In this document: in pieces, positions 34,725 through 43,365 of the stretch | Layout of the letters: the number at the start of each line of letters is the position of its first letter | Numbering within the stretch: position 1 is the stretch's first letter | From: an uncultured Dorea sp. | GTDB lineage: Bacteria > Bacillota > Clostridia > Lachnospirales > Lachnospiraceae | Direction: 5' to 3' | NCBI GenBank assembly: GCA_910578495.1 | Contig: CAJTRE010000008.1 | Coordinates: 17,615-81,614, forward strand | DNA: 64,000 nucleotides | Notes under the pieces: model-generated | Told to the model about the DNA's origin: nothing | The model's input: only the letters and a program-made list of their open reading frames with translations | Databases searched by the model: none | Program-made: the position numbers and the translations under genes

Positions 34725-34826
34725 TTGAACTATCCTTCCTCCTTTGAAAAACCATACTTAACTTGACAATTATAGTAACTATTCAGCCATAATAACTCGA
34801 GCTTCGACAGTTATACAAGATTCTTA

Positions 34827-34855
34827 TTGACAGAACCTATGTTCTTGTTTATAAT
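34827..34855 (+). promoter_or_regulatory. Consensus promoter of ogt with a LexA box in the spacer
   Basis: -35 TTGACA (34827-34832), spacer of 17, -10 TATAAT (34850-34855): both hexamers are perfect. The first 12 spacer bases are GAAC-CTAT-GTTC (34833-34844), a perfect RAAC-N4-GTTY LexA-like operator. Occupancy there would block RNA polymerase, predicting a strong, tightly repressed SOS promoter. Confidence 0.85.
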
Positions 34856-34865
34856 GATTATATCA

Positions 34866-34877
34866 AAACTAATGTTC
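34866..34877 (+). promoter_or_regulatory. Second LexA-like operator in the ogt leader
   Basis: AAAC-TAAT-GTTC, centred 33 bases (about three helical turns) downstream of the operator in the promoter spacer and just after the expected transcription start. The spacing allows two repressor dimers on one DNA face. Confidence 0.65.
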
Positions 34878-34919
34878 GAAAATCAAGTGGAAAATAAAGA
34901 AAATTTGGAGGAATCATTG

Positions 34920-35441
34920 ATGATCTATACAAACCGCTATACTTCTCCTCTTGGAGACATTATAATTGCAAGCGACGGAGACGCATTGACCGGATTATGG
35001 TTTCAAGATCAGAAATACTTTGGCGCAACCCTTCCAACGGAATATGAAGAAAAAGAGTTGTCCGTTTTTCAGGAGACAAAACAATGGCTGGATATTTACT
35101 TTGAGGGAAGGAAGCCGGATTTTATCCCTCTGCTCTTTCTTCAGAAAGAGTCTGATATAACGGGAATAACACCTTTTCGAAAAGCTGTATGGGAAACTCT
35201 GCTTTCCATTCCTTATGGAGAAACTATGACTTACGGTGAGATTGCAAAAGAGATTGCCAGACAAAACAAACGCCCAAGCATGTCCGCCCAGGCAGTGGGC
35301 GGAGCTATCGGGCATAATCCTGTTTCTATTATCATCCCCTGCCACCGGGTTGTAGGAACAGACGGAAATCTGACCGGATATGCCGGGGGAATAGAGCGTA
35401 AGAAAGAACTTCTTAACTTAGAAAGTCTTCCATATTTTTAA
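34920..35441 (+). CDS. ogt: Methylated-DNA-protein-cysteine methyltransferase
   Basis: Suicide repair of O6-alkylguanine in DNA. The 173-residue protein has the acceptor Cys141 in IIPCHRVVG, the Arg finger region (AQAVGGAIGHNP) and the winged helix PYGETMTYGEIAKEIA. ATG 34920 follows GGAGGA; the frame back to 34827 overlaps the promoter and is not coding. It is predicted to be LexA-controlled. Its last 29 bases overlap the end of the convergent dehydrogenase-like gene. Confidence 0.95.
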   Translation: MIYTNRYTSPLGDIIIASDGDALTGLWFQDQKYFGATLPTEYEEKELSVFQETKQWLDIYFEGRKPDFIPLLFLQKESDITGITPFRKAVWETLLSIPYGETMTYGEIAKEIARQNKRPSMSAQAVGGAIGHNPVSIIIPCHRVVGTDGNLTGYAGGIERKKELLNLESLPYF

Positions 35442-36312
35442 GCGCTTTCTCGCCTAACAATTCATACGCCTGCGCTGTCATACCGGAAGAGGCGTTCATG
35501 CAGATGACATTATCGTAAGATAACAATTCCTCTGCACTCTCTCCCAATGCCCCCTTTGTGTCACAGCAGAAAATATTTTCAGGATGTGCGAGCCATTTCT
35601 TTAGCGCGTCTGCATCAGCGGCAGGCCCGATGGACGTATTGATCATAATCTTTCCGTTACCTAATGCCTCAAATTCTTTCTCGTTCAGAAGAATGATATT
35701 TTTATTTAAGCAGGTAATGATCACTTCACTATCATTTAGAAGTTTTGTAAGTTCTTTGTAGTGCATTCCTTTTGCTTCTCGTTCCTCTTTCACGCTTCTT
35801 GCATAGTAAGAAATGTCTGCTCCGAGAAAATGAAGGGCATCTGCAATTATTCCACCGGAAGCGCCGATTCCCACCATTCCAATGTTCATTCCGGTAAGCT
35901 CCAGTGATTTCTCTCTCCACATAGGGAAATCATAACCATGGAGAATCCGTACTAACTGGTAGATCACATATTCTACAACACCTTTATCACCATAATCACG
36001 TACTCCGGTTACAACGATGCCTTTCTTCCTTGCGTAAGCGATATCTACATTGGCGCTTTCCTCAGAATACAGGCTGCAGCACATGCCGATATACTTCACA
36101 TTAGGAACTGCTTCTAACACTTCTCTTTCAATCTTTGTAACATAGCTTACCAATACGGCATCTGCATCCCCAATGCGTTGGATAATTTCTTGATTATCCT
36201 TTGGAAGATCAGGGTAGAAAATAATTTCTTCCCCATATTTATCAAGTTTTTCTCTTACATTTTTTGTTAAGTTTACCGGTTCAACAGCAACTATTTTTTT
36301 GAATTTATTCAT
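35413..36312 (-). CDS. D-2-hydroxyacid dehydrogenase-like protein lacking catalytic residues
   Basis: A 299-residue protein of the NAD-dependent D-isomer 2-hydroxyacid dehydrogenase fold, with the Rossmann motif GMVGIGASGG. The INTSxG segment that carries the catalytic Arg reads INTSIG here, the segment that usually carries the Glu reads FCCDTKGALGE, and the C-terminal PH motif with the catalytic His reads MNASSGMT. It may therefore bind NAD without standard catalysis, or use other chemistry. It ends the minus-strand his-containing run, 30 bases after a small membrane protein gene. Confidence 0.82.
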   Translation of the reverse strand: MNKFKKIVAVEPVNLTKNVREKLDKYGEEIIFYPDLPKDNQEIIQRIGDADAVLVSYVTKIEREVLEAVPNVKYIGMCCSLYSEESANVDIAYARKKGIVVTGVRDYGDKGVVEYVIYQLVRILHGYDFPMWREKSLELTGMNIGMVGIGASGGIIADALHFLGADISYYARSVKEEREAKGMHYKELTKLLNDSEVIITCLNKNIILLNEKEFEALGNGKIMINTSIGPAADADALKKWLAHPENIFCCDTKGALGESAEELLSYDNVICMNASSGMTAQAYELLGEKALKNMEDFLS

Positions 36313-36342
36313 AACTCATATCCTCTTTTCCTAATAACGTAT

Positions 36343-36645
36343 TCAAAGGTTCTTCCATACTTCTTTTACATCCAAATCCTCGCTTATGGTTTCTACGATT
36401 TCGTCACTTCCCATATTCAGGACTTCCTCACCCTTATAATCCATGGCTACAAACAGCGAAAACAAAAGCAGACAGAAAAATATCCGTATTCCGAGAGTGC
36501 TGACGATCATCTCATCCTCACCACCGTAAATCCGTTGGTATGCCGCCCCATATCTTGGATGTATCGCCGGAGGCGTATACTTATCGTTATATAATTCCCG
36601 CGTCTGCTCCAAAAGCAGCTTTCTTCGCTTCTCTGATTCATTCAT
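36343..36645 (-). CDS. Small single-pass membrane protein of unknown function
   Basis: A 100-residue protein with a charged N-terminal half (about 1-45, including PPAIHPRYGAAYQRIYG), one membrane segment (about 48-68) and a short acidic tail. AGGAGG precedes the ATG. I do not recognise a family. It lies 59 bases downstream of hisIE in the same direction. Confidence 0.75.
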   Translation of the reverse strand: MNESEKRRKLLLEQTRELYNDKYTPPAIHPRYGAAYQRIYGGEDEMIVSTLGIRIFFCLLLFSLFVAMDYKGEEVLNMGSDEIVETISEDLDVKEVWKNL

Positions 36646-36704
36646 AAACCGGACACCTCCTCTTGTGAGAAGTATATGCCCGGAGTTTCTACGGTATGCG
36701 TTTA

Positions 36705-37988
36705 TTATCGGCTTGCAAGTTCTGTAATGATATCTTCCCAGGATAAACCTTTCACCACCATCAATACCATAATATGATACAGAAGATCAGCAATCTCATA
36801 TTTTGTCTCCTCGATATTTGGGTTTTTCGCAGCAATCACAATTTCTGTCGCTTCTTCTCCTACCTTTTTCAAGATTTTGTCAATCCCTTTGTCAAAAAGA
36901 TAGTTAGTATAAGAACCTTCCTTTGGATTTTCCTCGCGGTCGAGAATGGTACTATATACATACTCAAAGATTCGAAGTGGATTGGCTCCGTCTTGGTCCA
37001 TTCCTGCAAGCGGCTGATAAAAACAAGTCGGATTTCCAGTGTGACACGCGGCGCCTATCTGATCCACCTTTGCAAGCAGTGTATCATAATCACAGTCAAT
37101 GGTAATGGACTTTACATACTGGAAATGTCCGCTCGTTTCACCTTTTGTCCACAGTTTCTTCCGTCTTCTGCTGTAATAAGTCATCCTTCCGGTTTTCATC
37201 GTTTGATCGAAAGCGTCTTCATTCATGTAAGCAAGCATTAATACTTCATGCGTCTTATAATGCTGTACCACTACTGGAATCAATCCCTGTTCGTTTAACT
37301 TAAACTGAGAGAAATCCATAATACTTTCAAAGGAAGTCATCTTAATGCCTTCCTTGACACACTCTTTTTTAAATGTCATAAAGTCCATATCTGACTGGCT
37401 GACATATTTTCCGGACAATCCTTTTACCCCCGGGCAATGTAAGATTTTAAAAAGCTCCGGTTTTTCATCCGTATCCGTAAGGACAACACATGGAACATCT
37501 GTCACATTTACAACAGAATCCAAATCCAGTCTGTGCATGAATATAATTTCGCTGGAATACTCTTCAATTACATGCAGATGTTTAAACAGAGCGTCAAAAT
37601 CATTTAGAGAAACGGCAATTTTTTCTTTTCCAAAACGTTTTGCCGCCTCTTCGATTGCTTTCACACTATTTGCCTTGGAGAAATTAATCATGGCCCGCTT
37701 CGCTCCTGCATAGAGAATCTTTTTCACATCTTCCAAACGTTTGATATTACCGCCCGCCACCATAGGAATTCGAATGAACCGATTAATTTTCCGCATCAGA
37801 TTGAATGCTTCTTCATGCTCATCATCAGAATCTGAAAGATCAAAAACGAGAAGTTCATCCGCTCCATGGTCACTGTAATATTTTGCAAGCCCTACTACAT
37901 CATCATCTAGAACACTCTTGTCATTAAACCATTTTACTGCCTTTCCTCCTGCTATAAAGATACAGGGGATCAATCTCTTATAACTCAT
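36705..37988 (-). CDS. hisIE: HisF-like domain fused to HisI-HisE
   Basis: A 427-residue three-part protein. Residues 1-205 are a HisA/HisF-like TIM barrel; 215-325 are phosphoribosyl-AMP cyclohydrolase (MTYYSRRRKKLWTKGETSGH, DQIGAACHTG); 340-427 are phosphoribosyl-ATP pyrophosphatase (KKVGEEATEIVIAAKN, YEIADLLYH). HisI and HisE look active. In the barrel, the two catalytic aspartates of HisF are replaced: the position in PCLDVK is Phe11 (PCIFIAG) and the one in VAID is Asn129 (VSLN). The barrel probably no longer makes IGP. It follows hisB by 15 bases. Confidence 0.92.
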   Translation of the reverse strand: MSYKRLIPCIFIAGGKAVKWFNDKSVLDDDVVGLAKYYSDHGADELLVFDLSDSDDEHEEAFNLMRKINRFIRIPMVAGGNIKRLEDVKKILYAGAKRAMINFSKANSVKAIEEAAKRFGKEKIAVSLNDFDALFKHLHVIEEYSSEIIFMHRLDLDSVVNVTDVPCVVLTDTDEKPELFKILHCPGVKGLSGKYVSQSDMDFMTFKKECVKEGIKMTSFESIMDFSQFKLNEQGLIPVVVQHYKTHEVLMLAYMNEDAFDQTMKTGRMTYYSRRRKKLWTKGETSGHFQYVKSITIDCDYDTLLAKVDQIGAACHTGNPTCFYQPLAGMDQDGANPLRIFEYVYSTILDREENPKEGSYTNYLFDKGIDKILKKVGEEATEIVIAAKNPNIEETKYEIADLLYHIMVLMVVKGLSWEDIITELASR

Positions 37989-38003
37989 ATATCTAAACTC
38001 CTT

Positions 38004-38591
38004 TTACAGACTACCCTTTGTTGTCCACGCTTCCTTTATTCTTGGTTCTTCCATCGTTGCCATATCAAGAGCCTTTCCAAAACTCTTAAATAGCGCCTCC
38101 GCCATATGATGATTATTCTCTCCGTCCATAATTTTGAGATGAATATTCATACCTGCGCTATAAGATACCGCATAGAAAAACTCTTTAATCATCTCTGTAT
38201 CCATCGTTCCAAGTTTCTCTGCTGAAAATACTGCATCGAACTTCATATACGGCCTCCCGGACAAATCCACTGCACACAGTGCCAATGTCTCGTCCATCGG
38301 AAGAATCATATGTCCATAGCGTTTGATTCCGGCTTTCTCTCCAAGCGCCTCCTTAATGGCATTTCCCAGTACAATACCGGTATCTTCTATGGTATGATGA
38401 CAGTCCACCTCCAAGTCTCCTGCCACACATACGGCCAGATCAAATAATCCATGTCTCGCAAACCCATCCAGCATATGATCGAAAAACCCGATTCCTGTGT
38501 GGATTTGATTCTTACCGGAGCCATCTAAGTTCAGTGTTATGGAAATATTCGTTTCTTTCGTTTTTCTCTCGCATGTAACAATCCTGTTCAT
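38004..38591 (-). CDS. hisB: Imidazoleglycerol-phosphate dehydratase
   Basis: A 195-residue monofunctional HisB. The metal-binding motifs FFDHMLDGFARHG and DCHHTIEDTGIV, and the second set AGMNIHLKIMDGENNHHMAEA, are complete. GTAGGAGG precedes the ATG. It lies between hisD and hisIE. Confidence 0.97.
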   Translation of the reverse strand: MNRIVTCERKTKETNISITLNLDGSGKNQIHTGIGFFDHMLDGFARHGLFDLAVCVAGDLEVDCHHTIEDTGIVLGNAIKEALGEKAGIKRYGHMILPMDETLALCAVDLSGRPYMKFDAVFSAEKLGTMDTEMIKEFFYAVSYSAGMNIHLKIMDGENNHHMAEALFKSFGKALDMATMEEPRIKEAWTTKGSL

Positions 38592-38603
38592 AATCGCTTC
38601 CTC

Positions 38604-39914
38604 CTACTCGTTCTGCTCTTTCCTATTCTCAAACCGCACCATGATTGAATTGGCGTGAGCCGTCAGATGTTCCGCTTCGGCAAACGCCTCGATATCTTCA
38701 TGGATTTCCTCAAGGGCTTCTCTGGAATAAGCAATAATGCTGGATTTTTTAATGAAATCATCTACCGAAAGAGGAGAGAAAAATTTTGCTGTTCCATTCG
38801 TGGGAAGTACATGGTTCGGTCCTGCGAAATAATCTCCCAACGGTTCGCTGGAATATTCCCCGATAAAAATCGCTCCTGCATTTCGTATCTTCGTCATCAC
38901 ATCATAAGGATTTTTGGTTTGAATCTCCAAATGTTCAGAGGCGATTTCATTGGCAATGTCAATCACGTCTTCCAGCGTATCTGCCACCAGAATGTAACCG
39001 TAATTCTCCAGCGACTTTTGGATGATCTCTCCTCTGGATAGCTGTTGGGTAAATGCCGCCACCTCTTCGGAAACTTTCTGTGCCAGATCCTCACTTGTAG
39101 TCACTAAGATGGCGGAGGCCAGTTCGTCGTGCTCTGCCTGAGATAGTAAGTCTGCCGCTACATACCTCGGACTTGCGGTTTCATCTGCAATCACAAGGAT
39201 TTCACTTGGCCCTGCAATTGCGTCGATACTCACATGTCCGTATACTGCCTTTTTTGCCAGAGCTACATAGATATTCCCCGGTCCTACAATTTTATCCACT
39301 TTTGGAATGCTCTCTGTTCCATAGGCTAGAGCCGCTACCGCCTGTGCGCCTCCCACTTTATAGATTACGTCTGCACCTGCTTCTTTTGCCGCTACCAGTG
39401 TAGTAGGCGTTACCTTTCCGTCCGCTCCCGGTGGAGTCACCATAAAAATTTCCTCTACGCCGGCCGCCTTTGCCGGAGCAATATTCATAAGAACGGAGGA
39501 TGGATATGCCGCTTTTCCACCCGGCACATAGACACCTACACGCTGCAATGCCGTTACTTTCTGTCCCAGTATCGTTCCGTCCGGGCGGCTGTCAAACCAG
39601 CTATTTACTTTCTGTTTCTCATGGTAAGTCCGGATATTATGTAATGCCTTGCGGATAATCTCAAGGAGAGACTCATCCACTTGCTCGTATGCTTCCTTTA
39701 TCTCATCCTCGGTCACCCGGATGTTGGCGGCGCTGATATCCGCGCCGTCAAATGATTTTGTATAGGCGAATAATGCCGAATCTTTTTCTGTTTTCACCTT
39801 TTCCAGAATCGTCGCCACTCGCTCCTCGTATTCTCCATAATGATTGGGACTTCTCTTTAGAAGATCGTTTAATACATTCTTTTTTGTAGTCTTATCCAAA
39901 TGCCAAATTCTCAT
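38604..39914 (-). CDS. hisD: Histidinol dehydrogenase
   Basis: A 436-residue enzyme that catalyses the last two steps of histidine synthesis. Family motifs QRVGVYVPGG, KVGGAQAVAALAYGTE, VGPGNIYV and SQAEHDE with the zinc ligands are present. It begins 10 bases after hisG. Confidence 0.97.
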   Translation of the reverse strand: MRIWHLDKTTKKNVLNDLLKRSPNHYGEYEERVATILEKVKTEKDSALFAYTKSFDGADISAANIRVTEDEIKEAYEQVDESLLEIIRKALHNIRTYHEKQKVNSWFDSRPDGTILGQKVTALQRVGVYVPGGKAAYPSSVLMNIAPAKAAGVEEIFMVTPPGADGKVTPTTLVAAKEAGADVIYKVGGAQAVAALAYGTESIPKVDKIVGPGNIYVALAKKAVYGHVSIDAIAGPSEILVIADETASPRYVAADLLSQAEHDELASAILVTTSEDLAQKVSEEVAAFTQQLSRGEIIQKSLENYGYILVADTLEDVIDIANEIASEHLEIQTKNPYDVMTKIRNAGAIFIGEYSSEPLGDYFAGPNHVLPTNGTAKFFSPLSVDDFIKKSSIIAYSREALEEIHEDIEAFAEAEHLTAHANSIMVRFENRKEQNE

Positions 39915-39924
39915 AACTTTTCTC

Positions 39925-40560
39925 CTATAACTGTGTGCGAAGTTTCATCAGCAAATCTTTGATGCGCTCCTGTTCCATACGCATACTTACCGGATTCACA
40001 ATCATTCTGGCAGAAAGCGGGCATACTTCTTCCAGTACTTCCAGTCCGTTTTCCCTTAACGTAGAACCGGTTTCTACAATATCTACGATTACCTCCGAAA
40101 GTCCTACAATCGGCGCCAGTTCAATAGATCCGTTCAATTTAATGATTTCCACCGTCTGATGTTTCATATTATAAAAATAATCTTTGGCAATGTTCGGATA
40201 CTTGGTTGCCACCCGGATCAGCTCATGGTGTCTAAGAAGCGGTGTTGCAGACGGATCTCCACAGACGCACATCCTGCATTTCCCATAACCCAGATCCAGA
40301 ACCTCGTGAACCTTGCGCCCTTCTTCCAATATAGTGTCTTTTCCTGCTACGCCGATGTCCGCCGCACCGTACTCTACATAAGTAGGAACATCCGGTCCTT
40401 TGGCTAGAAAAAATTTCAGTTTTAATTCTTCATTGACAAAGATCAGTTTCCTGGATTCCTTATCTTTCATTTCCTCACAGGTGATTCCGATTTTTTCAAA
40501 AAGTTCTAATGTCTGTTTCGCTAAACGCCCTTTTCCAAGAGCAAATGTCAGATACCTCAT
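39925..40560 (-). CDS. hisG: ATP phosphoribosyltransferase, short form
   Basis: First enzyme of histidine synthesis. At 211 residues it lacks the C-terminal regulatory domain, so it belongs to the short HisG group that needs HisZ, which is encoded just upstream. DVPTYVEYGAADIGVAGKD and the phosphate loop DIVETGSTLRENGL are diagnostic. Confidence 0.97.
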   Translation of the reverse strand: MRYLTFALGKGRLAKQTLELFEKIGITCEEMKDKESRKLIFVNEELKLKFFLAKGPDVPTYVEYGAADIGVAGKDTILEEGRKVHEVLDLGYGKCRMCVCGDPSATPLLRHHELIRVATKYPNIAKDYFYNMKHQTVEIIKLNGSIELAPIVGLSEVIVDIVETGSTLRENGLEVLEEVCPLSARMIVNPVSMRMEQERIKDLLMKLRTQL

Positions 40561-40588
40561 AACATACGGACTCCAATCTATTTATAAT

Positions 40589-41836
40589 CTATGATTCTTC
40601 TTTGACAATCTTATGTTCGCCGGTTACCAAATTAATCATGGCAATCTCTCCGGAACTCTTTATATAAATCAGATTGCCTGCGTAATACTCTTTGCCGTAT
40701 TCTACATATTCCTCCAGAAGCCGTTTATCGGCTTTCTTGATCAGTTCTACGTTTTTCGACTTTCGCCGAAAATCCATCGCCAGACTTACCGCTGCTTTTG
40801 TCTTGTTTTTATCGTAAAGAATGATCGTATTCTTTCGCGTATACACAATGCGTAGCTTTTGACGAATCATAGCGTTCATAAGCTCGTCTACCACGATGAC
40901 AAATCCAATGGACGGAGATTTTTTTCCAAATTTTTCAAGAAGATGATCGTACCTTCCGCCTTTCACAATCGCATCTCCACTTCCATATGTGTATCCGCGG
41001 AAGATAATTCCCGTATAATATCCGTAAGTTCCTGTCATGCTAAGATCAAACGTCACATACTTCTCCATTCCATAGATACGCAGAATATCATAAATACGTT
41101 CCAAGCGCTTCACCGCCATGATTCCCTCTGAATTAGGCGCCAAAGCTTTCGCCCGCGTTAGACTTTCTGCACCGCCTGTCAATTCACTTAACGACACAAA
41201 TGCTTCTCTTGCGCTTCGATTAACACTGATGCTGTCCAGATATTCTTCCACCCCAAAGTAATTTCGGTTATTAATCAGTTCAATGACTCTGTCTTTAGCT
41301 TCCTCGTCAAGATTTGCATCATCAATCAGACTTTGGAAAAACTCCATATTTCCAACATTGATTTGAAATTCCTTTACTCCGATAGTAAGCAAAGATTCAA
41401 TCACCATGGCAAGCATTTCAGCGTCTGCCTCTACAGAATCATCTCCGATAAGCTCTGCTCCCATCTGAGTTACTTCCCGCAGACGTCCCTGATAACTGGA
41501 ATGATTGACAAATGTATTTCCGGTGTAACATAGACGGACAGGAAGTGTTTCTTCACCGAATAATGTCGCTGCCGCACGTGCTACAGAAGGCGTAATATCC
41601 GGTCTCAATACCAGAGTATTTCCCTCTTTATCGAAGAATTTATACAGATCTTTTGACGGAATCGTTCCGATTTCTTTGCGGAATACGTCAAAATATTCAA
41701 ACATCGGCGTCTGTATATCGTGATAACCATAGAGGTGGAACGTCTTTTTTAACCTGCCTTCCAACGCCAGCTTCTTTCCACACTCCACATTATATATGTC
41801 TCTGACTCCTTCCGGAGTATGCAGCAATTTCTTCAT
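40589..41836 (-). CDS. hisZ: ATP phosphoribosyltransferase regulatory subunit
   Basis: A 415-residue histidyl-tRNA-synthetase paralogue that activates short HisG and mediates histidine feedback. Class II core motifs are visible (PEGVRDIY at the start, TLVLRPDITPSVARAAAT). ATG 41836 follows AGGAGG. It leads the his genes but has no promoter or T-box leader of its own in the 18 bases after recU. Confidence 0.94.
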   Translation of the reverse strand: MKKLLHTPEGVRDIYNVECGKKLALEGRLKKTFHLYGYHDIQTPMFEYFDVFRKEIGTIPSKDLYKFFDKEGNTLVLRPDITPSVARAAATLFGEETLPVRLCYTGNTFVNHSSYQGRLREVTQMGAELIGDDSVEADAEMLAMVIESLLTIGVKEFQINVGNMEFFQSLIDDANLDEEAKDRVIELINNRNYFGVEEYLDSISVNRSAREAFVSLSELTGGAESLTRAKALAPNSEGIMAVKRLERIYDILRIYGMEKYVTFDLSMTGTYGYYTGIIFRGYTYGSGDAIVKGGRYDHLLEKFGKKSPSIGFVIVVDELMNAMIRQKLRIVYTRKNTIILYDKNKTKAAVSLAMDFRRKSKNVELIKKADKRLLEEYVEYGKEYYAGNLIYIKSSGEIAMINLVTGEHKIVKEES

Positions 41837-41854
41837 AAATCCTCCTGTCATACG

Positions 41855-42403
41855 TTACTTATTGTCAAGATTTTCCCGGCGCTCCAGATCCAGATTCATA
41901 CCGTCCAGATAAGGAACCATGCAGCCGCCTTTTAATTCCAAAAAAAACGAAGCGTCTAATTCGTCAAAACGAAAACTTTTCCTTCCGCCGCTTTCCGCCC
42001 GCTTCCAGAATGCAAGCATTTCCTCATAGCGCATATAATACAGAATATTTTTAGCAGAATAATAAATCAACAGAAACGCAATTCCTCCCTGCTTCTCAAA
42101 ATCCCCCATAAACGCCACCTGATGTTTGTGGATATTCTGCAATGGAAATGTTTCCGCCACGCACTCTTTGGCATCAAAACAGACCGGTATTCCTTGTACT
42201 GCCCCGATATAATCCACCGTACTTCGCTGTTCAAAATATGCCAGTGTAATATGCCGGTGCTCTTTATCTATTCTTACCGGAGTGATGGGCGTTGGTATCT
42301 TCTGAATCAAGGCAAGCCCTTTTTCCTGATAACGCTCGTTGGTCCGGTTGATCATATCTTCGAATGTAGAACCTCTAAGGCCTCTTGAGTTCCATGTTCC
42401 CAT
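41855..42403 (-). CDS. recU: Holliday junction resolvase RecU
   Basis: A 182-residue RecU nuclease. The N-terminal RG-rich stretch MGTWNSRGLRGSTFEDMIN, the catalytic core TVDYIGAVQGIPVCFDAKE (Asp, Glu, Lys) and HQVAFM match the family. It overlaps the pseudouridine synthase gene by 52 bases, with AAAGGAG inside that gene serving as its ribosome site. It is a recombination gene in the middle of an RNA-modification and histidine run. Confidence 0.92.
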   Translation of the reverse strand: MGTWNSRGLRGSTFEDMINRTNERYQEKGLALIQKIPTPITPVRIDKEHRHITLAYFEQRSTVDYIGAVQGIPVCFDAKECVAETFPLQNIHKHQVAFMGDFEKQGGIAFLLIYYSAKNILYYMRYEEMLAFWKRAESGGRKSFRFDELDASFFLELKGGCMVPYLDGMNLDLERRENLDNK

Positions 42404-43359
42404 GTTGTCTCCTTTATGATTCTGTAAAATGTTTCCGGAAGCGGTGCACGTATATTCCGTTTCGACAGTGCCTCAAAAGGCGGTTCCATCTCCGGGAACA
42501 AAAGCTCATAAGAATGAAGCATCTGGTATTTCAAAGAACTTTTTCTTTCGTCCCCTCCGTATTTCATATCTCCGAAAAGCGGATGACCAATAGACGCAAG
42601 ATGTGCCCGTATCTGATGTGTTCTTCCGGTAATCAGATGTACTTTTAACAAAGAAACGGTTTCACTGTATGCGATAGGGACGTATTCTGTCTCAATAGGC
42701 AGATTGTCTTTCGACTTTTGCCTCGGTGTTATGGTCACTTTGTTTGTCTTTTCGTTTTTTGTCAAATATCCGCTGATATGCTGCGGTTTGCTTACCTTTC
42801 CATGAACCAGACAAAGATAATATTTTCTTACGGTTCTATTTTTGAAAAGCTCTCCTAATTTCTGAAGTCCCGCAAGGCTTTTCCCCGCTGTAATGATTCC
42901 ACTGGTATTACGGTCCAAACGATTACAGACAGACGGCTTAAACGTGGCAAGACCTTCCGGCGTAACGGCGCCCTCTCGCAGCAAGTAGTCAATCACATAT
43001 TCTACCACTGATACGTCCCCTGGCTTTGCCTTCTGAGACAACATTCCTACCGGTTTATTGACGATAAGTACATTCTCGTCCTCATAGATAATATCAAGTT
43101 TCACATGCGGAAGCGTTTTATAAACATCAGAGAATGATTTCCCTGAAAATTTCTCTATCGTTTCATCGGCAAGAAATAGTTTCACACTGTCTCCCGGCTG
43201 CAGTTTTTCGCTTCCCGTTGCCTTTTTGCCGTTTAATATAATATTTTTTTTGCGAAGCATTTTATAGATAAAACTAACGGATGCATCGGACAGATATTTT
43301 TTCAGAAACTTATCAAACCTCTGCCCTGCTTCATTGTTTTTTATTTCAATCTCTCTCAT
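42352..43359 (-). CDS. RluA-family pseudouridine synthase (second copy)
   Basis: A 335-residue enzyme: S4 domain (about 10-70) and synthase domain with catalytic Asp in CNRLDRNTSG and GRTHQIRAHLAS. The two charged linkers are longer than in the lspA-linked paralogue at 6888. The substrate could be 23S rRNA or tRNA. The ribosome site is weak (AAAGG just before the ATG), suggesting coupling to the gene before it, 6 bases away. Confidence 0.93.
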   Translation of the reverse strand: MREIEIKNNEAGQRFDKFLKKYLSDASVSFIYKMLRKKNIILNGKKATGSEKLQPGDSVKLFLADETIEKFSGKSFSDVYKTLPHVKLDIIYEDENVLIVNKPVGMLSQKAKPGDVSVVEYVIDYLLREGAVTPEGLATFKPSVCNRLDRNTSGIITAGKSLAGLQKLGELFKNRTVRKYYLCLVHGKVSKPQHISGYLTKNEKTNKVTITPRQKSKDNLPIETEYVPIAYSETVSLLKVHLITGRTHQIRAHLASIGHPLFGDMKYGGDERKSSLKYQMLHSYELLFPEMEPPFEALSKRNIRAPLPETFYRIIKETTWEHGTQEALEVLHSKI

Positions 43360-43365
43360 AACCTT

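Noticed and set aside
34745..34826. LexA box on the polymerase side of the divergent region
   Set aside because: The TAACT...AGTTA arms around 34800 are too imperfect and do not match RAAC-N4-GTTY.
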